Shown: piece after piece, positions 8,772 to 16,616 of the stretch | Numbering within the stretch: position 1 is the first letter of the stretch | Layout of the letters: every line of letters starts with the position of its first letter | Source: JAMXLO01 sp963719805 | Lineage (GTDB): Bacteria > Pseudomonadota > Alphaproteobacteria > Acetobacterales > Acetobacteraceae | Direction of reading: 5' to 3' | DNA length: 64,000 nt | NCBI GenBank assembly: GCA_963719805.1 | Contig: CAVRDF010000008.1 | Location: 124,001 to 188,000 of the forward strand | Program-made: the position numbers and the translations under genes | The notes under the pieces: model-generated | The model's database searches: none | What the model was told of the DNA's origin: nothing | What the model saw: the letters and a program-made list of their open reading frames with translations, nothing else

Positions 8772-9710
8772 ATGCGCGTTGGCATCATCGGCATCGGTCA
8801 CTGGCATTCGGGTATGCATGCCAAAGGCGTGCTGGAAGCCGGCGCACAGATCGGTGGTGTCTGGGACGCGGACGCGCAGGCGGTCACGCGGTTCATCGCC
8901 GAGTACGGTGGCACGACCCGACCAGATGCGATGTCGGTGCTGGACGATCGGCCGGATCTGGTGATCGCGCTTGGCCGCGGACCTGAAGCCGCAACTCGGC
9001 TTGCGTGGCTGATCGAGCAGGACATTCCAATCCTGGCGGACAAGCCGATCGGCCTGTCGCACGCCGATGTCGCGCCTCTTGCGGTGGCCGCGCGCGCAGG
9101 CAAGCGCTTTGTGGCCGTGGCACTCGTGAACCGCATTGCGGGTGTGCTAGAGGCGCGCGGTGACAGTGGCCGGGTGGCACACGTGCACTTCCGTGTCATC
9201 AATGGGCATCCGCGTCGTTATCGGGACTGGGGTGTAGGGTGGATGCTCGATCCGCGACAAGGCGGGGGTGGCGCGCTGCGCAATCTGGGCGTGCACGGCA
9301 TCGATGCATTCCTGTCGCTGGTCGGCGATCAGGCGGTGCGGGTGGACCATGCCGCGTGCCGAAGTCTGTTCGGCGAAGCGGTGGAGGATTACGCCGCGGT
9401 CATATTGCGCGCGGCGGATGGGACGATCGGCGTGATCGAGGCTGGCTACACGCATCCGGATGCCGGCGGTAGCTACGAGTTCCGTATCAATGCGGAGCGG
9501 GGTGCGTTGGTGGACAGTGGCTCGACGCTGGTTGCAGTGCCGGCAAGGACGCTTCATCCGGCCGGCTATGTCCCGTCAAACCAACGCTACAGCGCGTTCG
9601 TTACCGACACGCTGAGGCGGCTGTGGGATGGGCGCGTGCCAGCGGCTTCGCTGACCGACTTCGCACGCGCCACGGAACTGGTCGATCAAGCCTACAGCAA
9701 GGTAGGCTAA
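8772..9710 (+). CDS. Gfo/Idh/MocA family oxidoreductase
   Basis: A 312-residue NAD(P)-dependent enzyme. The N-terminus MRVGIIGIGHWHSGMHA is a Rossmann dinucleotide-binding motif. ILADKPIGLSHAD is the family EKP-like motif, here DKP, with the catalytic lysine. GALRNLGVHGIDAFL holds the conserved histidine region of the alpha/beta substrate domain. A GGAGAGG site lies just upstream of the ATG. Nine bases after the ABC ATPase, it probably acts on the imported ligand or a product of the adjacent alcohol dehydrogenase. These enzymes usually oxidise sugars, inositols or related polyols; the substrate here is unknown. Confidence 0.88.
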   Translation: MRVGIIGIGHWHSGMHAKGVLEAGAQIGGVWDADAQAVTRFIAEYGGTTRPDAMSVLDDRPDLVIALGRGPEAATRLAWLIEQDIPILADKPIGLSHADVAPLAVAARAGKRFVAVALVNRIAGVLEARGDSGRVAHVHFRVINGHPRRYRDWGVGWMLDPRQGGGGALRNLGVHGIDAFLSLVGDQAVRVDHAACRSLFGEAVEDYAAVILRAADGTIGVIEAGYTHPDAGGSYEFRINAERGALVDSGSTLVAVPARTLHPAGYVPSNQRYSAFVTDTLRRLWDGRVPAASLTDFARATELVDQAYSKVG

Positions 9711-9815
9711 GTTGTCCCACTCGGACTGCCCACTTTCGACGTGGGCAGGATTGTGGTTGACCCAATCGGCCGGCCGTCGCTCACTTACCGGCCAACATTC
9801 CTGGAGGTCGTCGCC

Positions 9816-11183
9816 GTGAGCGAAGCGCTGCTCCGCGACATCGCCGAGTTCTGCCGTCGCGCGCGCATGGCCGAATCTACCTTTGGCCGTCTCGCGGTGA
9901 ACGACGGCAAGCTGGTCAGCCGGCTGCGGCTCGGCGGTCGCGTCACCACCGATACAGTGGACCGGGTCCACGCTTACATAGCTCGCGCGCCGGAGCCTCC
10001 GCTGAATGGAACGCCGGGTCCGATCCGGCCGCCGGCTGCCGCAACCAGCGAAGGTATCGGACACAACTTCCGATTCTACGACAACCGCCAAAAATACCTG
10101 CTGTTCGTCACCACCTGCGGCGAGAAGTGGGTGATCGCTCAGCGCGTCGGGATGGAACTGGCCAACATCCATCCGCGCCCGCCGGCACTGCGCCTGTTCG
10201 ACGCCGGCATGGGCGACGGCACAGTGCTGTCGCGAACCATGCGCGCCATGCACAATCGTTTCCCGACGATGCCGTTCTATATCGTTGGCAAGGAAATCAG
10301 CCTCGAGGATGTCCGACTTGTCCTCGAGAAGATGCCCGACCGTTTGTTCGAGCATCCCGCCACCGTGCTGGTGATGACCAACATGTACTATTCCGAGGCG
10401 CCGTGGTTGAAGCCGAACTCGGTAAACGCCGCCACCAGCCTTGTCTGGCAGGAACTTTCGCTGACGGGCAACACCGCGCACGACTTCGAGACCCAAATTA
10501 CCGAACTGGGTCCCTTCTTGGCGGAAAACTGGCGCGCCAAAATGAGCCGCGCGAGCGGCAATCCGATATACGAAAAGCCGGTCGTGCTGGTGATCTATCG
10601 TGAAGATCACAAGTTCCTTCTCGACCAGGTACGGCCGCGCCGCGGTTTTACCGATGCGGAATACGACCTGGTCATCGCCTCGCAGCCCTATCGCGCCCGC
10701 GCACCGCTGGAGTTCAAGGCGCGCCGCGTGGTGGCGCCGCTGGCCCGAGCGCTGGCCCCCGGCGGACGTCTGATTGCCATCCATTCGCACGGCAACGACC
10801 CGGGACTGGAAATCATCCAGCGCATCTGGCCTGGCGAGAGCCCTTTCATCACCGACCGCCATGCACTGTTGCGCGCGACCAAGGCGGAACTTGGTAGCGC
10901 GGGACGCGACCTGAACTTCGGTGCCTACGCCGATGCGCGTTCGCTGTTTCGCTACGACATGCACACCCTGCCAAGCGAGATCAGCGAAACCATCGGCACC
11001 TCCACGCTGTTCGCCGCCTGGAATGCCGCCGTGTATGTCGCGCAGATCGAGGACCAGCGACTGTCCGAGGCCATCAGCAGCGGCGCCTATCTCGACGCCA
11101 CCAAGCAGGTGCTGCACGAGCATGGCGGCCTGTGGTTCTGGGACGAGTCCTATGTGATCTCCCGCAAGCGGGACTCTGGTTGA
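9816..11183 (+). CDS. Class I SAM-dependent methyltransferase-like protein with HTH-like N-terminus
   Basis: A 455-residue protein. The first about 55 residues (EFCRRARMAESTFGRLAVND, then SRLRLGGRV) look like the small helix-turn-helix-like module seen as a stand-alone protein in alphaproteobacteria. A Rossmann methyltransferase-like domain follows, with motif I LFDAGMGDG, then VGKEISLEDVRLVLEKM and a later LAPGGRLIAIHSHG segment typical of class I methyltransferases. The frame opens at 9741, but a GTG at 9816 has a GGAGG site eight bases upstream and begins the conserved part. Its stop overlaps the start of the MetF-type gene by one base (TGATG), so the two are co-translated. The methyl acceptor is unknown; DNA binding by the N-terminus is inference. 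Confidence 0.65.
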   Translation: MSEALLRDIAEFCRRARMAESTFGRLAVNDGKLVSRLRLGGRVTTDTVDRVHAYIARAPEPPLNGTPGPIRPPAAATSEGIGHNFRFYDNRQKYLLFVTTCGEKWVIAQRVGMELANIHPRPPALRLFDAGMGDGTVLSRTMRAMHNRFPTMPFYIVGKEISLEDVRLVLEKMPDRLFEHPATVLVMTNMYYSEAPWLKPNSVNAATSLVWQELSLTGNTAHDFETQITELGPFLAENWRAKMSRASGNPIYEKPVVLVIYREDHKFLLDQVRPRRGFTDAEYDLVIASQPYRARAPLEFKARRVVAPLARALAPGGRLIAIHSHGNDPGLEIIQRIWPGESPFITDRHALLRATKAELGSAGRDLNFGAYADARSLFRYDMHTLPSEISETIGTSTLFAAWNAAVYVAQIEDQRLSEAISSGAYLDATKQVLHEHGGLWFWDESYVISRKRDSG

Positions 11184-12028
11184 TGCAACCCCGCGCCATG
11201 GCGTTGATCAGCGGTTGTTCTATAGAATTGTCGCCGCGTGACGAATACGCCGGCGAACCGCTGCGCCGGCTGCTCGATCCGGGAACTGTGGTATTCGTCA
11301 GCCACCCCCCGTCTGTCACCTACCATGACATTGTCGGTGCCTGCGCACGCTTGCGACGGGCCGGATTTGATCCGGTGCCGCACGTGGCGGCGCGCAAACT
11401 GGCGAGCTTTACACAAGCCAACGATTTCCTGATGCGAGCCCGGGTCGAGGCCAGTGTCGATCGCATCCTGCTGATTGGTGGTGATGACAGCCCGGTGGGA
11501 CCATTCCGCGCCTGCCTTGATTTGCTGGCGACCGGCGTGGTGGAGCGCAATGACATCGCGCACGTGTCATTCGGTGGCTATCCCGAAGGCCACCCCGCGA
11601 TCGACACGAAAACGCTGGACGCGGCGATGTTGGCCAAGGTCGCTCTGGCACGAAAGGCCGGGCTCGACGTAACGCTAATAACCCAGTTCGCCCTCGAAGC
11701 ACGACCGATCCTGCGATGGATTGCGGCGCAACGCGACCAAGGCGTCGACTGTCCCGTGCACGCCGGCGTTGCAGGTCCCACTAGTATTGCAACTTTGGCG
11801 AAGTTCGCGATCCGCTGCGGCGTTGGCGCGTCGCTCCGCGCGCTGGCACGCGGGCATGCGGCTTTCGCCCGCATCCTGGTGGAAGCCGAACCCGATCAGC
11901 TGATCAACGAAATCGTTATCGAAGACGCCGAGAATGCTGCAATCGCGGGCCTGCACCTATTTACCTTCGGGGGTGTGCGCCGCACAGCGAACTGGATCAC
12001 GGCGCGAACAAAACAGCAAACTGGCTGA
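11183..12028 (+). CDS. Methylenetetrahydrofolate reductase (MetF-type)
   Basis: A 281-residue TIM-barrel flavoprotein of the MTHFR family, which interconverts 5,10-methylene- and 5-methyl-tetrahydrofolate. Family landmarks are the early glutamate in SIELSPR, SHPPSVTYH, the IGGDDSP segment matching the LRGD aspartate of MetF, and LITQFA where MetF has TQFF. The ATG overlaps the stop of the methyltransferase-like gene, so the pair is probably one functional unit in one-carbon transfer. It differs enough from housekeeping MetF to suggest a dedicated catabolic or demethylation role; this is inference. Confidence 0.82.
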   Translation: MQPRAMALISGCSIELSPRDEYAGEPLRRLLDPGTVVFVSHPPSVTYHDIVGACARLRRAGFDPVPHVAARKLASFTQANDFLMRARVEASVDRILLIGGDDSPVGPFRACLDLLATGVVERNDIAHVSFGGYPEGHPAIDTKTLDAAMLAKVALARKAGLDVTLITQFALEARPILRWIAAQRDQGVDCPVHAGVAGPTSIATLAKFAIRCGVGASLRALARGHAAFARILVEAEPDQLINEIVIEDAENAAIAGLHLFTFGGVRRTANWITARTKQQTG

Positions 12029-12090
12029 AGCAGCTTAGGCCATGATTCTCGTTCCCTCACGGCACCGAAATAGGTTAAACGACATGCGCC

Positions 12091-12444
12091 ATGCGTCCAG
12101 AAATAGCTGTCGTGACCAAGATTGTGCTAACCGTGCTGGTAACGGTCGGTTTTAGCGACAAAGTTTTTGCCCAGCACCACGCGACCCGCAACCTGGACCT
12201 GGTGAATAACGCACATGCCGCGGTGGCCGGGTTCTTTGCTTCGACGCCTGGAGCAAATCATTGGGATGCGAACCTGCTGGAAGGCCACGCACTACGAACC
12301 AACTTCTTCGTCCAGCTTGATTTAGACAATCCGAATAGCGGCTGCCATTACGACTTCAAGACGGTGTTTGCGGACGGCAACAGCGTGATCCATCGCAACG
12401 TCGACGTCTGCACGTCGCAGACCTACAAGCTCACGGATCCATAG
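12091..12444 (+). CDS. Small exported hypothetical protein
   Basis: 117 residues. The first 27 form a signal peptide (hydrophobic core KIVLTVLVTVGF, cleavage after VFA). The mature part has two cysteines (GCHYDF and VDVCTS) that could form a disulfide, and a pattern of short beta-strand-like segments. I do not recognise a named family. It follows the MetF-type gene by 62 bases on the same strand and ends three bases from the convergent thiolase gene. No function can be assigned. Confidence 0.6.
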   Translation: MRPEIAVVTKIVLTVLVTVGFSDKVFAQHHATRNLDLVNNAHAAVAGFFASTPGANHWDANLLEGHALRTNFFVQLDLDNPNSGCHYDFKTVFADGNSVIHRNVDVCTSQTYKLTDP

Positions 12445-12447
12445 CAC

Positions 12448-13602
12448 TTACAGCGCAGCCTGCGTTCCCAGGATCACGGTGGCCTGCGCCGACAAAACGC
12501 CGCCATTGCCGTGCACAAGCGCGGTTTCCGCCTGCTTCACCTGCCGCTCGCTGCATTCGCCACGCAGCTGGCGCACCGCCTCGATCAACAGAAACAGCCC
12601 GTACATGCCGGGATGGCAATAGGACAGGCCGCCGCCATTGGTATTCACCGGCAGGCTGCCCTTGGGACCGATGCGGCCATCGCTGACGAAGCGGCCACCC
12701 TCGCCCTTTGGGCAGAAGCCCAGATCTTCCAAAAACAGAATGGTGTTGATCGTGAATGCGTCGTACAGCGCGAGCACATCGATGTCGGTCTCGCGTATTC
12801 CCGCCATCCGGTATGCGGCCGCGCCGGAGTCGCGTGCGCCGGTGATCGTCAAGTCGGGCATCGACGAAATCGAGGCGTGCGTGATGGACTGGCCATATCC
12901 CAACACGTAAATCGGCGGCTTTGCCTGATTACGTGCTTCATCCGCGCGCATCATCACGATGGCACCGCCACCGTCGGTGATAAGGCAGCAGTCGCGCACT
13001 GTGAACGGGTGCGCGATCGGCCGTGCCGACAGCACATCCTCTACCGTCAGCGGCTTCTTCTCCCACGCCATTGGGTTCAGCAGTGCCCACGCCCGTGCCG
13101 CCACGGCGACTTCGGCGAGCTGTTCGCGGGTGGTGCCGAATTCGTGCATGTGCCGTGATGCCGCCAATGCATAGGCAGTGGACGGCAAGAACGGCCGGAA
13201 CGGCGTTTCATACGGATTATACTCGCGTGCTGATGCGGCTCGCCGACCAACCGTGCGCTGCGTGCTGCCATAAGTGATCACGGCGATATTGCACAGTCCC
13301 GCCGCCAATGCTGCTTGGGCGTGCGCCGCGTGCACCTCAAACGAGGAGCCACCTACAATGGTGGAATCAGTGTAGGCGTGCGGCTTGTGCAGATATTCGC
13401 ACAGCGACATCGCCGACGTGCGCGCCTGCGTCGTCGCGCAGAAGATGCCATCGACATCGCGTAGCCTAAGCCCGCAATCCATCAGCGCGCGCTGAATGCC
13501 CTGCGCCATCAGATCGAGCGGGCTCATATTCGCCGCAACGGCACCGATATCGGATTCTGCCACACCCACGATGGCGGCGCTCCCGCGCGTAAGGCCGTTC
13601 AC
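12448..13602 (-). CDS. Thiolase-like protein (SCPx/Ltp2 type) lacking the nucleophilic cysteine
   Basis: A 384-residue thiolase-fold protein. At the position where degradative thiolases have the acyl-accepting cysteine this protein reads IVGGSSFEVH (residues 82-91), with no cysteine. The C-terminal CxG motif is also replaced (HGNGGV, 364-369), while the GHP-type histidine is kept in CHPGMYG (329-335). This matches the Ltp2-like group that works with a DUF35 partner as a retro-aldolase on acyl-CoAs. The DUF35 gene lies directly upstream, and the GTG start overlaps its stop (GTGA). Likely role: C-C cleavage of a 3-hydroxyacyl-CoA with a branched or aromatic side chain; inference. Confidence 0.82.
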   Translation of the reverse strand: MNGLTRGSAAIVGVAESDIGAVAANMSPLDLMAQGIQRALMDCGLRLRDVDGIFCATTQARTSAMSLCEYLHKPHAYTDSTIVGGSSFEVHAAHAQAALAAGLCNIAVITYGSTQRTVGRRAASAREYNPYETPFRPFLPSTAYALAASRHMHEFGTTREQLAEVAVAARAWALLNPMAWEKKPLTVEDVLSARPIAHPFTVRDCCLITDGGGAIVMMRADEARNQAKPPIYVLGYGQSITHASISSMPDLTITGARDSGAAAYRMAGIRETDIDVLALYDAFTINTILFLEDLGFCPKGEGGRFVSDGRIGPKGSLPVNTNGGGLSYCHPGMYGLFLLIEAVRQLRGECSERQVKQAETALVHGNGGVLSAQATVILGTQAAL

Positions 13603-13985
13603 GGCGTGCCACCGGCGGGCGTGAAAACCGGGTACGGCGGTTCATCGCCTTCTGCCGGATGCGCGCGGAACTTCACCCGCATGCCGATCCTCACGCCGAG
13701 TGGCGGGATATCTTCCACTCGGCTCATCATGCGGAAGCCCTCGTCGACATCGATCAACGCCACGTTGTACGGATCTCCCTTCTGTGGGAACACCACCGTG
13801 GTGGCATGCACCGTGCCTACGCCCTTGCTGATCCGCCATTGCAGATTGTCGCTGCCGGTGTAGGGGCAGATCACGCGTGGATAGAACACCGCGGCGTTGG
13901 CATCTGGGCTGAACTGGTAGGCCAGCTCACCGTTCTCCAAATGCTCCAGATAGACGCCCAACGGCGAGATCGGTGCGTTCGCCAT
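13599..13985 (-). CDS. DUF35 OB-fold acyl-CoA-associated protein
   Basis: A 128-residue protein with the DUF35 pattern: an N-terminal rubredoxin-like zinc-ribbon region (FYPRVICPYTG) and an OB-fold (GVGTVHATTVVF, VALIDVDEG, GMRVKFRA). The zinc ribbon keeps only one cysteine, so it probably binds no metal. DUF35 proteins pair with thiolase-like aldolases (the ChsH2-Ltp2 model), and this gene is translationally coupled to the thiolase-like gene downstream. The ATG at 13985 overlaps the stop of the upstream TauD gene by one base; a GTG three bases earlier is an alternative. Confidence 0.85.
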   Translation of the reverse strand: MANAPISPLGVYLEHLENGELAYQFSPDANAAVFYPRVICPYTGSDNLQWRISKGVGTVHATTVVFPQKGDPYNVALIDVDEGFRMMSRVEDIPPLGVRIGMRVKFRAHPAEGDEPPYPVFTPAGGTP

Positions 13986-14866
13986 CACACCGGCCTGTCA
14001 CCGGCGACAGTCACACGATGGCCCGAGCGGGTGTGCGGCCAATAGTCCCACATCGCCCGGTGCTGGACGCAGCGATTATCCCAGAAGGCAATCGAGTTTT
14101 CCCGCCAGCGAAAGCGGCACTGAAACAACTCATTCTCCGCATGATCCCAGAGATAATGCAGGATCGCGGCGCTTTCGTCGCGCGGCACGCCGGCAATGCG
14201 CTTCGTGAAGCCACGGTTCACGTACAAAGCCTTCTTGCCCGTGACCGGATGGGTCCTCACCACCGGATGCTCGGCGCGCGGATACGCGGTCTTGTCGGCA
14301 ACACCATAGTTCGCATAGGTGCCACGATACGCGTCCTCGCCATCATGGATCGCGGTCAGCCCGTCAAGATACTGCTTCATCCGATCCGACAGCGCTTCAT
14401 AGGCTGCATACATCGAGGCAAATAGCGTATCGCCGCCGCGTGGCGGGCTCTTGCGGATATACAGTATGCTGCCCATCGGCGGTTCGACGTCACACGAAAC
14501 GTCACTATGCCAGCCCTCGCCGTTGGCACGCGGCGAGTCCTTGTCGGCATGGATGATCATCAACTCGGGAAGACCGGGCGCATGCGGAGCCGCCGGATGC
14601 AAATGCAGCTTGCCGAAGCGACGGCCAAAATCCAGATGCTGCTCCTCGGTGATATGCTGGTCGCGGAAGAAGATCACCTGGTTCTCGGCCAGCGCGCGGT
14701 GGATCTCCTCGAACGTCTGATTGCCGAGCGGCTTTGACAGGTCCACGCCACCGATTTCCGCGCCGATGATCGGCGTCAGCTTATCGACAGTGATTGTGTC
14801 GTACGGCGATGACTGGTCAGGCAGATGCTTGTAGCGCGGGCCGTTATTGCCACGCAGGACGCTCAT
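13985..14866 (-). CDS. TauD/TfdA family Fe(II)/2-oxoglutarate dioxygenase (1 of 4)
   Basis: A 293-residue dioxygenase. The iron-binding facial triad is visible as H-x-D in GWHSDVSC and the distal histidine in WDNRCVQHRAMWDY. The C-terminal arginine for 2-oxoglutarate lies in SGHRVTVAG, and HPVVRTHPVTGKKALYVN is the family core. Members hydroxylate taurine, sulfonates, aryloxyalkanoates or other carboxylates alpha to a heteroatom. It is coupled to the DUF35-thiolase pair, so it may supply the hydroxylated substrate for C-C or C-heteroatom cleavage. Substrate unknown. Confidence 0.9.
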   Translation of the reverse strand: MSVLRGNNGPRYKHLPDQSSPYDTITVDKLTPIIGAEIGGVDLSKPLGNQTFEEIHRALAENQVIFFRDQHITEEQHLDFGRRFGKLHLHPAAPHAPGLPELMIIHADKDSPRANGEGWHSDVSCDVEPPMGSILYIRKSPPRGGDTLFASMYAAYEALSDRMKQYLDGLTAIHDGEDAYRGTYANYGVADKTAYPRAEHPVVRTHPVTGKKALYVNRGFTKRIAGVPRDESAAILHYLWDHAENELFQCRFRWRENSIAFWDNRCVQHRAMWDYWPHTRSGHRVTVAGDRPV

Positions 14867-14958
14867 GGACAGTCTCCCTCGGCAGGCATAGGCATTCTAC
14901 TCGGCGGCTTGCGGCCGCGCCACTTCCGGATGGAAGCTCAGGCACACGTGCCGAAGCG

Positions 14959-15351
14959 TTACACCACAGCGATCGCGCTCATCTCGATGAGATAGTCGGG
15001 ATGGGTGAACTTGCTCACTTCCACCAAGGTCGAGGCCGGCGGTGGCGACGGAAAGTACTCACGCCGCACCTTATGAATGGGCGCCAGGTTCTCCATGTTG
15101 CGCACATAAACATCGACGCGGCAGACATCGGCCAGCGTGCCGCCAGCCGCTTCCACGGCCGCTTTGACGTTTTCACACACCTGGCGGGTCTGCGCCTCGA
15201 TGTCGCCGACGCCAGCAATGCTGCCATCCGGCCGCGACGCCACCATGCCGGAAATAAACACCAGCCTCCCCTTCGCTTCGACAGCGATCGCCTGCACGAA
15301 ATGTCCCGCAGGCTTCGGTGCTTTGTCAGTAGTAACAGCCTGTCTCGGCAT
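14959..15351 (-). CDS. RidA/YjgF/YER057c family protein
   Basis: A 130-residue RidA-fold protein with VFISGMVASRPDGS, a QTRQVCENVKAAVEAAGG stretch, and the C-terminal TLVEVSKFTHPDYLIEMSAIAV region. Canonical RidA (reactive enamine/imine deaminase) uses an arginine in a C-R-x-Y context; here the equivalent is within ASTLVEVSKF, so it is not the archetype. The frame extends upstream over paaD, but the ATG at 15351 has a GAGG site and the conserved start. It sits 11 bases after paaD in the operon and may clear a reactive enol or imine intermediate. Confidence 0.82.
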   Translation of the reverse strand: MPRQAVTTDKAPKPAGHFVQAIAVEAKGRLVFISGMVASRPDGSIAGVGDIEAQTRQVCENVKAAVEAAGGTLADVCRVDVYVRNMENLAPIHKVRREYFPSPPPASTLVEVSKFTHPDYLIEMSAIAVV

Positions 15352-15362
15352 GAAAGCCTCCC

Positions 15363-15848
15363 TCAATGACACTTGAATGCATCGAATGGCTCGCGGCACG
15401 CACGACAACGATGCAATGATTTGCACGCGGTTGAGCCGAATTCGCTGATCAGTTCGGTATCGGCGCTGCCGCACCGTGGACACGCAGGCCTGGTCTCACC
15501 AAACAGGGCCCGGCGCGACGTGCTGTGCGCGGGCGGTGCGATGCCGTAAGCGGCAAGCTTTCGACGTCCTGCCTCGCTCAGCCAATCCGTCGTCCAGGCC
15601 GGTGAGAGGCTGGTACGTATGCGCGCCTTGATACCCACGCGAGCAAGCACCGCTTCGATATCCAGTGCAATCACATTCATTGCCGGACAGCCGGAATACG
15701 TCGGCGTTATGGTAACCTCAACTCCGCCATCTTGCTCTACAATGTCGCGCAGAATGCCAAGATCCGCGATGGTCAGCACGGGGATTTCCGGATCGGTCAC
15801 ACCCTCCAACGCGGCCAGCGCGCGTTCGCGCAGAGCTGCATCTACCAT
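15363..15848 (-). CDS. paaD: PaaD-like 1,2-phenylacetyl-CoA epoxidase maturation subunit
   Basis: A 161-residue protein. The N-terminal about 100 residues are a DUF59/MIP18 iron-sulfur-assembly domain (VTDPEIPVLTIADLGILRDI and YSGCPAMNVI). The C-terminus is a zinc-ribbon-like module with two C-x2-C pairs (CPRCGS and CRACRE). That two-part layout is specific to PaaD, needed for maturation of the phenylacetyl-CoA epoxidase. It overlaps the 3' end of paaC by seven bases. Confidence 0.92.
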   Translation of the reverse strand: MVDAALRERALAALEGVTDPEIPVLTIADLGILRDIVEQDGGVEVTITPTYSGCPAMNVIALDIEAVLARVGIKARIRTSLSPAWTTDWLSEAGRRKLAAYGIAPPAHSTSRRALFGETRPACPRCGSADTELISEFGSTACKSLHRCRACREPFDAFKCH

Positions 15849-16612
15849 ATCGCGCCGGGATATGTTCGCTGGAGGTACTGCATTTCCGCCAGCAGAAAAC
15901 CGAGATGCTCGGTGTGCCGCCCATTTCGGCCACCCGATTGCATCCAGCCGTCCGCCGGACGCGTCAGCGTCGCGCGCCGCAGCGTAGCTTCAACCACGCC
16001 GTTCCAGCCGTCGCGCAATTGCCGCGGATCAGGGATTGTACCTGCGGCGATCAGCGTCGTGTCAGCCGCATCGACAGCAAACAGTTCGCCGGTGTAGGGC
16101 CACAGTTCGTCGATTGCCGTTTGCGCACGTTGATGGCTTTCGACTGTGCCATCACCCAGGCGAACCAGCCATTCCGCGGCATGACGCAGATGATAAGCAG
16201 TTTCTTTTTCCGCCTTCGCCGCGATCGCCGCGATGGTGCTGTCTGCCGAGCTCATGGCGGCGCGCCAGAACAAGTCGCTGAATGCGGAGAGCAGCAGCAG
16301 CCGTGCAATGCTGAAGGCAAAATCGCCATTTGGCAGTTCTACCATGAGGCAATTGCGCCAACCTGGTGTGTCACGCAGGTACGCAAGCTGGTCCTCGGTG
16401 TGCCCCGCCATCGATCCGGCATACTCGTACAATGCGCGCGCCTGGCCGATCAGATCGAGTGCGAGGTTGGCGAGGGCCAGCTCTTCCTCGAGAGTCGGCG
16501 CATGACCGGTCCATTCCGACAGTCTGTGACCCAGCACCAGCGCGTCGTCGGCACGCCGAAGCGCTTGCAGGACGAGTGGCGTTTCCTCGACGATGATGGA
16601 GGTGCTCGCCAC
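15842..16612 (-). CDS. paaC: PaaC-like phenylacetyl-CoA epoxidase structural subunit
   Basis: A 256-residue protein of the PaaC family, the non-catalytic ferritin-like partner of PaaA. Family sequence is plain in RLSEWTGHAP, LANLALDLIGQARALYEYA, VELPNGDFAFSIARLL and ETAYHLRHAAEWLVRLGDG. The frame runs back into the P450 gene. The only reasonable initiator near the conserved start is the GTG at 16612, four bases after the P450 stop, so this start is tentative. It forms the PaaA-PaaC heterodimer core. Confidence 0.9.
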   Translation of the reverse strand: MASTSIIVEETPLVLQALRRADDALVLGHRLSEWTGHAPTLEEELALANLALDLIGQARALYEYAGSMAGHTEDQLAYLRDTPGWRNCLMVELPNGDFAFSIARLLLLSAFSDLFWRAAMSSADSTIAAIAAKAEKETAYHLRHAAEWLVRLGDGTVESHQRAQTAIDELWPYTGELFAVDAADTTLIAAGTIPDPRQLRDGWNGVVEATLRRATLTRPADGWMQSGGRNGRHTEHLGFLLAEMQYLQRTYPGAIW

Positions 16613-16616
16613 GTCC

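Noticed and set aside
9576..11123. A 515-codon minus-strand frame opposite the methyltransferase gene
   Set aside because: Long antisense frames are common in this GC range. The plus strand encodes a protein with methyltransferase-like motifs coupled to MetF, whereas the antisense product has no recognisable motif.
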